Shown in pieces: positions 33,485 through 41,873 of a DNA stretch of 42,368 bases. Below the pieces are notes generated by a model. That model was not told where the DNA came from, searched no databases, and worked only from the letters and a program-made list of their open reading frames with translations. This DNA is from Pirellulales bacterium (GTDB taxonomy: Bacteria; Planctomycetota; Planctomycetia; Pirellulales; JACPPG01): assembly GCA_036490175.1 (NCBI GenBank), contig DASXEJ010000314.1, forward strand, positions 1 through 42,368, read 5' to 3'. Each line of letters starts with the position of its first letter. Position 1 is the first letter of the stretch. The translations under genes and the position numbers were made by a program.

Positions 33485-35695
33485 ATGTCCACCACGCTCG
33501 AACCCGATGTCATTCGCCGCGCTGTTTTGCCGCACGGCGCCCTCGTGCGCCGGCAACTGGCCGCGGTGCGCCGCCAGTTGCGCCGGCATCTAGTCTGCGA
33601 GGGCGTCGCTTGGGTGATTGGTGTCGCTGCGCTGTTGATCGTGGTGAGCTTCATCGTCGACCGTTGGTTGCGCTTAGAACCGGGTGCGCGGTTGGCGTTA
33701 TTACCGATGGGCATAGGTCTGTTGGTGGCGACGATCTATTTTCGCCTGGTCCGTCCGCTTCAATTACCTTTCGCGGATCTCGACCTGGCGGTGATCGTCG
33801 ACCGCCATTTGCCTGGCGTTGGCCAACGAGTGGCCAATGTGCTCCAGTTGCCGACGTTGCTCGACGCCGATCCGGCGGCCTCACCGTCCATGATCCGAGC
33901 GGCAGTTTTGCAGCAATCGCGCGAGCTGGGCCAGCTGGATCTGCGAGCTCCGTTCAATGGCGATCGCTTTCGCCTGCTAAGCGCTGCGATCTTGATTCCG
34001 ACTTTGATTCTTGTGTGCGCCGCCATGCTGTGGCCCAACACAGCCACTATCTGGGCCAAACGCTGGATGCTAGGCTCGCCACAACGCTGGCCACAACACA
34101 CTTACATTACCGTCGTAGGGCTGGATGATCAGAATCGACTTCACGTGCCGCGCGGTGAGTCGATTGTCTTGGAAGTCGAAAGCCGTCCGCGGTTCGCGCC
34201 GCGCGCCGAGGGTTGGACTCTCCCCAGTCGAGGCACGGGGCTCACGGTTTGGCATCCGTCGGAACCTCGCAGCGAAATTCCCGACGAGGTGCGCATTCGT
34301 TTTCGACAAAATGGCTCGCTGAAGCAGGGGGTCATGACGCAATTCACGAACACCCGTTTTCGCTATGAGCTGCCGCCCGTCGAAGAACCGGTCAAATTCT
34401 CGCTCACCGGCGGAGATGACTGGCTTGGCCCAATCATCGTCGAGCCGCTCGATCGGCCGGGCATCAAAGACTTGCAACTGGTCTCGCAAGCGCCCGGCCG
34501 CAGCGAGCAGGACACCCATACGTTTGCCAGTCAGGACTCTCAGCTATTATTTCTGCCAGGAACTAAACTCGAGTTGCTCCTGACCAGCGATCTGCCCTTG
34601 GAGAGTGCCTCGCTCGTGAGTAGCGTCGGCGAGGTGCCTTCGTTCGAGCGAAATGATGATACGCATTACGTCGCCCGCTGGGAGATGAGCGAATCGCAAA
34701 CGTTCGAGATCAAATTGGTCGATGCCCAGGCAAACCTGGCCTCGAAGCCGTATTTTATCTCGCTTAATCTGCTGCAGGATCGCGTGCCACGCGTCACGAT
34801 CCGCTCGACGGGCGTTGGTCGGCGCATCACACCGTTGGCCACGATTCCGATTTCGCTGAAAGCCATCGATGACTTTGGCCTCACGGCCGCCAAGATCGAG
34901 ATCGAACAGACAGTGGTCAAGGAAGAGAAGCCAGAAGCAGAATTGCATGAGGTGGCCGTGACACTTCCGAACGCCAGCCCCACGGAGGCGCCGCGAGAGA
35001 TGGACGCGGATCAGCGGGTTTCGCTCAAGGAGTATCCGATCGCTCCTGGGAACACCATCCGATTGCGTGGAACGGCCAACGACAATCGCGCGCAGGGAAC
35101 GCAGGTGGGCCAATCGCGCTGGTTGACATTTCAGGTCGTGACGCCGGAAGAGCTGTTTTACGAGATCCTGATGGTGCAACGGGCACAGCGTGAAAAGTTC
35201 CGCGCAGCGCTCGAAACCGAGAAAACCTTGTCGTTGGCATTCGAATCGGCCATCGAGTCAGAGGAATTGAGCGGTCTCAATCGCACGCATCAGGTCGCGA
35301 CAAGGCAAGTATCTCAGATCGCCAATCGTCTCGACGCCACCTTGCAAGAGATGTCGCTCAACGATCTGGGAAGCACGCAGGCGCGCGAAATCCTGGCTTC
35401 GGGCATTATCACCCCGATGAGAGAATTGCAGCGTACGCCAATGGCCAGTCTGCGAGGGCTACTCGATCAGCTAGCGGCCGAGCCCAACCGATCGAGCGAG
35501 CTCGTTCCGAAAGCCACCGCCGTGTCCAAGGAAGTTGTCGACTCAATGTCCCGAATTCTGGACCGGATGGCACAATGGGAAAGCTTCGTCGACGTGCTGA
35601 ATCAGGTTCGCCAGGTCATTCAGATGCAGAACCAGGTGCTCGATTCGACGCAAAAAACCAAAACAGAGCGCGTTAACTCCCTTTTTGATGAGTAA
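33485..35695 (+). CDS. DUF4175-like membrane protein
   Basis: Protein of 736 residues resembling DUF4175-type proteins found in MoxR/VWA operons. Two membrane segments near the N-terminus (EGVAWVIGVAALLIVVSFIV, about 38-57; LALLPMGIGLLVATIYFRLV, about 70-90) and a third at about 162-182 (LLSAAILIPTLILVCAAML) are followed by a long exported region. The middle (about 195-450) looks like several beta domains (YITVVGLDDQNRLHVPRGES). The C-terminal third is helical, with coiled-coil character from about 555 to 735 (LFYEILMVQRAQREKFRAAL, LRGLLDQLAAEP). No catalytic motif is visible. It likely scaffolds the neighbouring coiled-coil protein in the envelope. The assignment to DUF4175 is by layout and partial resemblance. 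Confidence 0.72.
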   Translation: MSTTLEPDVIRRAVLPHGALVRRQLAAVRRQLRRHLVCEGVAWVIGVAALLIVVSFIVDRWLRLEPGARLALLPMGIGLLVATIYFRLVRPLQLPFADLDLAVIVDRHLPGVGQRVANVLQLPTLLDADPAASPSMIRAAVLQQSRELGQLDLRAPFNGDRFRLLSAAILIPTLILVCAAMLWPNTATIWAKRWMLGSPQRWPQHTYITVVGLDDQNRLHVPRGESIVLEVESRPRFAPRAEGWTLPSRGTGLTVWHPSEPRSEIPDEVRIRFRQNGSLKQGVMTQFTNTRFRYELPPVEEPVKFSLTGGDDWLGPIIVEPLDRPGIKDLQLVSQAPGRSEQDTHTFASQDSQLLFLPGTKLELLLTSDLPLESASLVSSVGEVPSFERNDDTHYVARWEMSESQTFEIKLVDAQANLASKPYFISLNLLQDRVPRVTIRSTGVGRRITPLATIPISLKAIDDFGLTAAKIEIEQTVVKEEKPEAELHEVAVTLPNASPTEAPREMDADQRVSLKEYPIAPGNTIRLRGTANDNRAQGTQVGQSRWLTFQVVTPEELFYEILMVQRAQREKFRAALETEKTLSLAFESAIESEELSGLNRTHQVATRQVSQIANRLDATLQEMSLNDLGSTQAREILASGIITPMRELQRTPMASLRGLLDQLAAEPNRSSELVPKATAVSKEVVDSMSRILDRMAQWESFVDVLNQVRQVIQMQNQVLDSTQKTKTERVNSLFDE

Positions 35696-35801
35696 TAAAT
35701 AGGGGCGGCAAACCAGGATTCCAGATTTTATTGACAGCCGCCCGCAAACCACCTAGAAGTGAGGGTGGCATTCACCTCAGCAGAGCGGTTCTTGAGAGGG
35801 C

Positions 35802-37865
35802 ATGATGAATCGTCTCCCGCCAAATTCTGCACCGATCGCGGCCAGTTCGTGCGACCGCAAAATCTGCGCGATGCTCCTTGTGGGTTTAGCCCTGGCCGTT
35901 TTAGCACAAGCACCGCAAATGGCGCGCGGGCAAGGCAATCTCGTTCTTACCATCGACCCGGCACCAGTTGGCGCGGACAAGGCTACGGCCAAAGAGGCCG
36001 CCGCCAAAGGTGACGGCAAGAAAGATACCAAGATCGGCGATGCCGACGCCGCGGCCAAGGTCAACGAAGGCGAAGTGTTGGGCTTTCGCCAGTCGGAAGT
36101 CGCATCCCAGATGGGCGAGCTTGAGGAGCGAATGTTTCGTCTCGCCGAGGCCATCAGGCAGCTTGAACCGGAGAACTCGTCGCGTTTGATGTTGGGACTT
36201 AAATTCGCGCGCGAGGAGCTGATCCTGCACCAGATGAAGGATACCCAGGCGCTGCTTGACAAACTGAATCTGGGCGAAGCCGCGGTCGAGCAAAAGCATC
36301 TGTTGTCGAAGCTGCAGCGCCTGCACGACATGCTCCTATCAGCCGACCTGGACCTGCAGATGCGCCTGGAACGACTCCGCGAGCTGCGTGAGATCCTCCG
36401 CCGGCTGGAGAAAACCGTCAGAGAGGAAAAGCGCGAACAACAACAATCACTCGAAGTCGCAGTACTTGAAAAGGACATTGAACAGCTTCAGGCACGCCAG
36501 GTCACTCTCGTAGCACTAATCAAGCGTCAGAAGGGTCATATCGAAACGGCCAAAAAGCTCGTACCAGGAGAACCAGCCAAGGTCGATTCGCCCGCCGAGA
36601 AGCCGGCGGCCATTGAGTCCAATGCTGATCAGCCGGCTGCAGTCGAGAATGCGGCCGTCGGTAAGGACATTGGCGAAAAGACACAAAACGAAAAAAACAA
36701 ATCCCATGTGGAGCTAGCTGCCGATCAGGGCCGTACTCGCCTGGACGCTGAGAAGCTGTCGGATGTCAACGCCCAGCAGGACGTCAAGCTTTCGCACGTC
36801 GACGAGGCAGTGAAAGCGATGGCAGCGGCGGAGAAATCCTTTGGCGCTAATGCTCTCGATGAGGCGGCGGCGCATCAGCAAAAGGCATTGGAATCGCTCG
36901 AAAGCCAGCTCAAAGACTTGTCCAACGAACTGTCGGCCAAAGAATCGGCACTAACCGCCGACAAATTTGCCGCTCTACAAAAAGACCAAGCCGGTAACCG
37001 TGAGCAGACCGACGCCATTACCGATCTGGTGCGCAAGCTGGGTGATTCAGGAGCCGCGGCTCTCGGCAGCCTACAGGCCGCCACGGGCAGTATGACGGGC
37101 GCCGAAAAGGATTTGGATATGCGTCATGCCGAGCCGGCTAGCGGCGAACAAGCCAGCGCAGTCGAGTCGTTGAATAAAGCGCGAGCGCAATTGGACGCCG
37201 AATTGGAAAAACTTCTTGACCGACTGCGCGCCGACGTGAAACGACGCGTGGTCGAAGATCTCAGCCTCATGCTCGAGAAGCAAATTGCCGTCCGCGAATC
37301 CACCGTCGTGCTGGGCGCCCGCGTGCAAGGGGGCGGGCGGCAGGTCTTGGCCTCGATCATCGCTCTGTCGTCCTCGGAAAATCGGATCGTCAACGTTGCC
37401 GACGAGTTGCTAGCCCTGGTCGAAGAGACGGAATTTGGAATTGCCTTGCCAGCCGCCTTGACAATGATTCGCGATGCGATGGTGACCGTTAAGGATTCGC
37501 TCACCGCGGCCGACGCCGGAGAGCCCGTGGTGGCGCACGAGCGCGAGATTGAGGATGACCTGAAGGATTTACTGCTGGCCATGCGGAAAATGCCCTCGTC
37601 GAAAAACGCGCAGGATGCGGCCGACGCAAATCGGACCCGCGAGCGCGAACTTAATCGACTGATCGCGGAACTGAAGATGATTCGACTGGTCCAAGTTCGC
37701 GTTAATCGTACGACCACTCAGACCGACGAGCGACGCGCGGCTGAGTTGCAAGCCCTCAACGCCGAACTGCGCCGGCAAATAGAGAACGTCGCCAACCAGC
37801 AAGATGACGTCCGCGAAGTGACCGAGCGATTGTTTTCCGAACGGGGCGGTGAGATTCTTCAATAA
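35802..37865 (+). CDS. Secreted long coiled-coil protein
   Basis: Protein of 687 residues, unrecognised by family. A signal-like N-terminus (MLLVGLALAVLAQAPQMARG, about 24-43) leads to a Lys/Ala/Asp-rich linker. A first coiled coil lies at about 95-250 (MGELEERMFRLAEAIRQLEP, LQMRLERLRELREILRRLEK). An Ala/Glu/Pro-rich linker sits at about 253-300, and further coiled coils at about 305-400 and 440-685 (ARAQLDAELEKLLDRLRADV, LNAELRRQIENVANQQDDV). Two adjacent ATGs, at 35802 and 35805, are possible; GAGAGG at 35794-35799 is better spaced for the second. It sits 106 bases after the DUF4175-like gene and 17 before the next. The role is probably structural, in the envelope. Confidence 0.78.
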   Translation: MMNRLPPNSAPIAASSCDRKICAMLLVGLALAVLAQAPQMARGQGNLVLTIDPAPVGADKATAKEAAAKGDGKKDTKIGDADAAAKVNEGEVLGFRQSEVASQMGELEERMFRLAEAIRQLEPENSSRLMLGLKFAREELILHQMKDTQALLDKLNLGEAAVEQKHLLSKLQRLHDMLLSADLDLQMRLERLRELREILRRLEKTVREEKREQQQSLEVAVLEKDIEQLQARQVTLVALIKRQKGHIETAKKLVPGEPAKVDSPAEKPAAIESNADQPAAVENAAVGKDIGEKTQNEKNKSHVELAADQGRTRLDAEKLSDVNAQQDVKLSHVDEAVKAMAAAEKSFGANALDEAAAHQQKALESLESQLKDLSNELSAKESALTADKFAALQKDQAGNREQTDAITDLVRKLGDSGAAALGSLQAATGSMTGAEKDLDMRHAEPASGEQASAVESLNKARAQLDAELEKLLDRLRADVKRRVVEDLSLMLEKQIAVRESTVVLGARVQGGGRQVLASIIALSSSENRIVNVADELLALVEETEFGIALPAALTMIRDAMVTVKDSLTAADAGEPVVAHEREIEDDLKDLLLAMRKMPSSKNAQDAADANRTRERELNRLIAELKMIRLVQVRVNRTTTQTDERRAAELQALNAELRRQIENVANQQDDVREVTERLFSERGGEILQ

Positions 37866-37882
37866 CTTATGCCAGGTCAATT

Positions 37883-38473
37883 ATGATTAAACGATACTTC
37901 GTGCTGCCCGCGATATTAGTAATCATTGCCGCTATGCCGGTTGTTGCCCAGGAACAAGAAGGCGCCAACGAATCGGCGACAAAGGTTGTGGACAAGATGC
38001 ATTCCGCCGTGGGCCAATTGAAGAAGCTAAACACCGGCACGCCTACGCAGAAAACCCAAAAAGAGATTATCGAGAATCTCGACGGTTTGATTACCATTTT
38101 GGAGAAAGAGGCCGACGGAGCTTCGGGCATGAAAGACCCGAATGCACGCAGGCCTATGACCGATTCGAGGATTGGCAAGGGGCCCGGCGGCATGGGCGAT
38201 CTCCTCGCCGCTCGCAAAGAGGGTAAGGATTGGGGCGAGCTTCCGCCCCACGAGCGCGATAGAATTCTGCAATCTATGACTGAAGGGTTTCCACCTCACT
38301 ACCAACGCATTTTGGAACGCTACTATAAGCGACTCGCGCAAGAGACGCCTGTGGCCAGTGACAAGGAAGAGACGGATGCCACCAAGGCCGCTGCAACCGA
38401 CGACAAGGCCACCGCACCTCCAGCAGATACCCAGCCGGCGATCAAGCCGGTTGCCAGCAGCGAGAAAAAGTAA
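37883..38473 (+). CDS. Small secreted protein of the MoxR gene run
   Basis: Unnamed 196-residue exported protein. The signal peptide is MIKRYFVLPAILVIIAAMPV ending near VVAQ. After a helical section (KVVDKMHSAVGQLKKLNTG, IIENLDGLITILEKEADG) and a Gly-rich turn, there is a compact motif DWGELPPHERDRILQSMTEG followed by FPPHYQRILERYYKRLAQ. I recall similar LPP...FP.HY...I..YY..LA motifs in small proteins beside planctomycete MoxR/VWA genes, but cannot check this here. The tail is Ala/Thr/Pro-rich and disordered. Its stop overlaps the next start as TAATG, so the two are probably translated together. Confidence 0.8.
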   Translation: MIKRYFVLPAILVIIAAMPVVAQEQEGANESATKVVDKMHSAVGQLKKLNTGTPTQKTQKEIIENLDGLITILEKEADGASGMKDPNARRPMTDSRIGKGPGGMGDLLAARKEGKDWGELPPHERDRILQSMTEGFPPHYQRILERYYKRLAQETPVASDKEETDATKAAATDDKATAPPADTQPAIKPVASSEKK

Positions 38474-40074
38474 TGCCTGCCGTGCGCGCTTTGTTGTTGG
38501 GAATTGCTCTGAGTACGGCTGCGCACGCTGACGAGGCCAAGCCGGCGCCTCCAACGCCGCGCGCTACCACGATACATGAAGAGCAGGTCAGCGCCGCGAC
38601 CGAAGGAATCACCGACGGTAAATTGATTCTCAAAACCGAGCCGCCACGGCAGCTTCCGCTCGACGAACTTTCGCGTGTCGACTTCGGCAACATGCCCACG
38701 CTCACCGCGCGATGGCTCGGGCAAGACAACCGCGACGTCGCACAGGCCAAGCCTGTCGATGGTCCAAGCGGCATTCAGGATCTGCACGTGCAAATCACTG
38801 GGTTGATTCGCAATCGACCGATCAAGCAGATCATTCTTAGCCAGGGGTTTTACTTGTGGAAATCCGACACCGGCAAAACGAAGAATTGGAAACTGGTCGT
38901 CGACCACACGCCCGGATCAGGCACCGCCGATTTGTACGCTGAGCCGCTCAAAGCAGATCGCAAGGACGCGGATTTTCACGTAACGGTCATCTATAGCGAA
39001 GGGGACAAGGCCCTCGCTCCGGTCAAGGCAACGACGTCGACCGACAATACTTTGAAGGTTGTCGCCAACGAAGGACAGCCGCCAGTTCCCGTCGCCGCCG
39101 GTACTCAGGCGGTGGTGGTTCATTTTGAAGACGGCAGCGAGCTGAGCGGGCAACTCGAAGGTCTTGGTAAAGAGGCTCTCCGCCTGAAAACCGTCAATGA
39201 CGCTACGTTGGATATTCCCCTCTTGCTGCTGCGCGGCGTATGGTTCGAATCTGCTGGCGGTGCCAAGGCTAAGACAGAATTCACGGCGCGTCTCAAGAAG
39301 CCGGCCGCCGAGGACACGGCGTTCGTCCGCTCGCAGGATCAATCCGTAACCGACATCGCAGGCGAGGCGCAAGAGGTTCGCGATCAGAAACTTCGATTTG
39401 CCTATCAAGGTGAATCACGTTCGATCAACATCGCGCGGCTCGTAGCCCTGGTCTTCGCAGCCCATCCGCCATCAGCCCCGGTTGATCGCCCCTATCAGAT
39501 TGTTCAGTTGGCGAGCGGTGATCGGATCGCAGGAGTCTGGTCTGGCCTGACCGATGGCGTATTGGAATGGCAGCTTCCTTGGGGAGAGAAGCTGCCGCTA
39601 CCCGTGGCCACGGTCTCGTCGGTAGATTTTCGCAATGGCAAGCTTACTTACGTCTCGGATCTTGAACCTGCGTCGATCGAGGAAGTAGCCTATTTCGACC
39701 GTGCCATGCCACACCGCCGCGACCGCAACCTTTCTGGCGAACCACTGAAGCTGAAGGGGGCCGAGTATCGCAAGGGAATCGCGGTTCACTCGCGCACCGT
39801 GCTGACGTACGCGATCGACGGCAAGTACGCCACGTTCAAAACAGTGGTTGGCTTCGATGAATCCGCGCCCAAGCGTGGACGCGTTGCCTGTCGCGTACTG
39901 GGCGACGATCGCGAGCTGTTCGTCGAAAAGGACCTCCGCGCCGACCAGGATCCCAAACCTCTGGAGTTGGACGTCAAAGGAATAGCGCAACTGACGCTCG
40001 AAATCGACTTCGGCGAAGAAGAGAATATCTGCGACCGCGTAATCTGGGCCAGTGCGCGACTGTATCGCGAATGA
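38473..40074 (+). CDS. NPCBM-domain secreted protein with small beta-barrel repeats
   Basis: Exported 533-residue protein. The signal peptide is short (MPAVRALLLGIALSTAAHA). The C-terminal 150 residues form an NPCBM-type carbohydrate-binding domain: LKGAEYRKGIAVHSRTVLTY, DGKYATFKTVVGFDESA and ELDVKGIAQLTLEIDFGEE, ending in VIWASARLYRE. NPCBM domains bind glycans and are found on glycosidases and planctomycete secreted proteins. Before it are two or three Sm-like small beta units of the form HFEDGSELSGQLEGLGKEAL ... LLLRGVWF and VQLASGDRIAGVWSGLTDGV ... VATVSSVDF. There is no glycosidase active site. It overlaps the preceding gene by one base (TAATG). A glycan-binding role at the cell surface is likely but inferred. 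Confidence 0.88.
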   Translation: MPAVRALLLGIALSTAAHADEAKPAPPTPRATTIHEEQVSAATEGITDGKLILKTEPPRQLPLDELSRVDFGNMPTLTARWLGQDNRDVAQAKPVDGPSGIQDLHVQITGLIRNRPIKQIILSQGFYLWKSDTGKTKNWKLVVDHTPGSGTADLYAEPLKADRKDADFHVTVIYSEGDKALAPVKATTSTDNTLKVVANEGQPPVPVAAGTQAVVVHFEDGSELSGQLEGLGKEALRLKTVNDATLDIPLLLLRGVWFESAGGAKAKTEFTARLKKPAAEDTAFVRSQDQSVTDIAGEAQEVRDQKLRFAYQGESRSINIARLVALVFAAHPPSAPVDRPYQIVQLASGDRIAGVWSGLTDGVLEWQLPWGEKLPLPVATVSSVDFRNGKLTYVSDLEPASIEEVAYFDRAMPHRRDRNLSGEPLKLKGAEYRKGIAVHSRTVLTYAIDGKYATFKTVVGFDESAPKRGRVACRVLGDDRELFVEKDLRADQDPKPLELDVKGIAQLTLEIDFGEEENICDRVIWASARLYRE

Positions 40075-40167
40075 TTGTGCAAAGCGTAACGCCCATTCCG
40101 TTTTGTCGCACGTTGGTCCAGCAAAACGAATCGACAATCGCACTCAGACAGCAACCTTGAGGCGCAT

Positions 40168-41673
40168 GTGAGGCAAATCCGTACGATTCTGAGCTCGGCA
40201 CTTTGGACGGCGGCCATGGCCCTTGCCGCGGCCTGTTGGCTGGCTGCCAGCGCACGCGCCGCCGACCCAATAGCGATCGAGGTCCATGAATGGTCTCTGT
40301 GGATCGTTGATCCCACGCTCAGTCAAACTAACGCGAAGGATCATTATCCCAATAATCTGCCTGTGTTTGTTGAGAGCACACGTAGCCGGCTCTCGGGACG
40401 CGCGGAGAATCGGCCGTCGCCGATGGGGATGATTACCTTTTACGGCGAGCCTGCCAAAGATGTAGAAGTCGAATTGCAACTTGCTTCGTCGAGCCGCTTC
40501 TATTCCCACTGGCCGCCGGCGGAGACAAAATCCAAGCGAGCGCGCTGGCTCGATCTGGTACTTTCCGCGGCCGCCGATGCCGACGGACTGATGGGTACTC
40601 CCGAGGAGGGGCATTGGTTCGTCCCCGCGCGGTCGCTGGACGGGGCGTTGTTCCTTCGTCACGGAGCGCGCACCGAACGGTTTCTCTACTACGACGTTGA
40701 GACATCCTGGGCCCCGCAAATAAAGCTCACCAAGGGTCCAGATCGCTATCAGATCGAGAATCTCGACAAGAATCCGGCCGACGATATTTTTGTCATCCTG
40801 CCAGTGGGGGAATCTCGCCGCGTTGGGCGGCTAAAGCATTTGCCCGGCAAGCAAACCACGGTTCCCGAAAAAGGAAAGGCCGCCAAGGACGACAGCAAAC
40901 CGAAGGAACCACAAGTGGCCGCCGCCCAGCCTGCCGCTAACGGGATCGTCTTCGCTCCAGTTGTCGCAGAAAAGGTCGAGGAAAAACCCAAAGACGACAA
41001 GCCGGCCGAGGAGAAACGCGCGGAAAAAACGCCGGAGAAAAAAGAGAATGGCGCCGAAGGAGCGAAGGATGCCGCGCCCGTCGACACCAAGCCGCCCGAG
41101 TGGATTGCCGAGATCGAAATGTCTCCACCGTTCGCCCCGGACGACGAGGCATTTTTAGCCGACACCCGCACGGCCCTGCACAAGGGACTTGTCGACGCGG
41201 GCTTAAAGCCAAGCGAGGCGGACCTGCTATTATCGATTTACGCTGATCAGATCTTCAAGGCCAAGGAGATGGTCGTGCTGTTCCGCCTACCAGGCGCCGC
41301 GCTCGACGAGCAGTTTCCGTTGGTCACATATCCTGACGCCAAGCGAATTATCCGCGTACCTCTCATACTCATGCGCAATGCCGATCCTCAGTTGCAAGGG
41401 GGTCTTAAGGATTTCGTCGCGCGCCTAGGGGACAACAATTACGAAGAGCGTGAAAAGGCCGAGAAGGGATTGAAGGACTCTGGCCGTTTAGCCGTGCCGC
41501 TCTTGAAGGAAGCCCTGAAGAACGGCGACCCCGAAGTAGTGATTCGTGCCGAGCGTTTGTTGCTCGCACAAAACGAATCGATCGACGCTAGTTCGGCTGT
41601 CCTGCCCGTGCCGAAGGAGGATAAGAAGGAGGAAGGCAAGGATACCAAGAACGCCGATAAAAAAAGATCCTGA
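40168..41673 (+). CDS. Secreted protein with Lys/Glu-rich linker and HEAT-like repeat; 3' end probably frame-disrupted
   Basis: Unrecognised protein of 501 residues in the present frame. It starts with GTG at 40168 after TTGAGG, then a signal peptide (LWTAAMALAAACWLAASARA). An N-terminal domain (IAIEVHEWSLWIVDPTLSQ, about 35-220) is followed by a Lys/Glu/Pro-rich linker (about 228-310), a helical domain, and a HEAT-like pair (NNYEEREKAEKGLKDSGRLA, VVIRAERLLLAQN) at about 425-475. The tail turns Lys/Asp/Glu-rich and stops at TGA just after an A7 run (41659-41665). Removing one A would keep the same Lys/Asp-rich composition for 26 more codons to a TAG at 41743. It is last in the plus-strand gene run and 93 bases after the NPCBM gene. 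The function is unknown. Confidence 0.8.
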   Translation: MRQIRTILSSALWTAAMALAAACWLAASARAADPIAIEVHEWSLWIVDPTLSQTNAKDHYPNNLPVFVESTRSRLSGRAENRPSPMGMITFYGEPAKDVEVELQLASSSRFYSHWPPAETKSKRARWLDLVLSAAADADGLMGTPEEGHWFVPARSLDGALFLRHGARTERFLYYDVETSWAPQIKLTKGPDRYQIENLDKNPADDIFVILPVGESRRVGRLKHLPGKQTTVPEKGKAAKDDSKPKEPQVAAAQPAANGIVFAPVVAEKVEEKPKDDKPAEEKRAEKTPEKKENGAEGAKDAAPVDTKPPEWIAEIEMSPPFAPDDEAFLADTRTALHKGLVDAGLKPSEADLLLSIYADQIFKAKEMVVLFRLPGAALDEQFPLVTYPDAKRIIRVPLILMRNADPQLQGGLKDFVARLGDNNYEEREKAEKGLKDSGRLAVPLLKEALKNGDPEVVIRAERLLLAQNESIDASSAVLPVPKEDKKEEGKDTKNADKKRS

Positions 41674-41743
41674 GAAGGACAAGGACACTGACAAGAAAGA
41701 CGGCGCTGTTGCCGAGGCCCAAGCGGCCGAGGACGAGTCGTAG
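41659..41743 (+). other. A7 run followed by an out-of-frame Lys/Asp-rich tail
   Basis: Seven A residues at 41659-41665 follow GCCGAT. In frame they read AAA AAA AGA TCC TGA. With one A fewer the reading becomes KKDPEKDKDTDKKDGAVAEA, then QAAEDES and a TAG at 41741-41743, continuing the charged composition of the preceding residues. This suggests a one-base insertion, a sequencing error in a homopolymer, or transcriptional slippage at the run. Confidence 0.5.
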
Positions 41744-41852
41744 GGACCCGCAACATGCGAGCGTTGCATATATGCACAATTGGCCTCGCCATACTTCATG
41801 ACCGAGGCGGTCGCCCACAATTCGCCACAGAATCAGGAAAGCTATGGCTCTT

Positions 41853-41873
41853 CGGTCGTCCCCTTCGCGACCG
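41853..41873. terminator. Candidate terminator hairpin between convergent genes
   Basis: CGGTCG (41853-41858) pairs perfectly with CGACCG (41868-41873) across a nine-base loop, directly abutting the stop codon of the minus-strand membrane gene. No T run follows on either strand, so an intrinsic terminator is only tentative. Confidence 0.35.

Noticed and set aside
33385..34128. 247-codon plus-strand open frame
   Set aside because: It straddles the end of one VWA gene and the start of the DUF4175-like gene in another frame and is Arg-rich with no domain.
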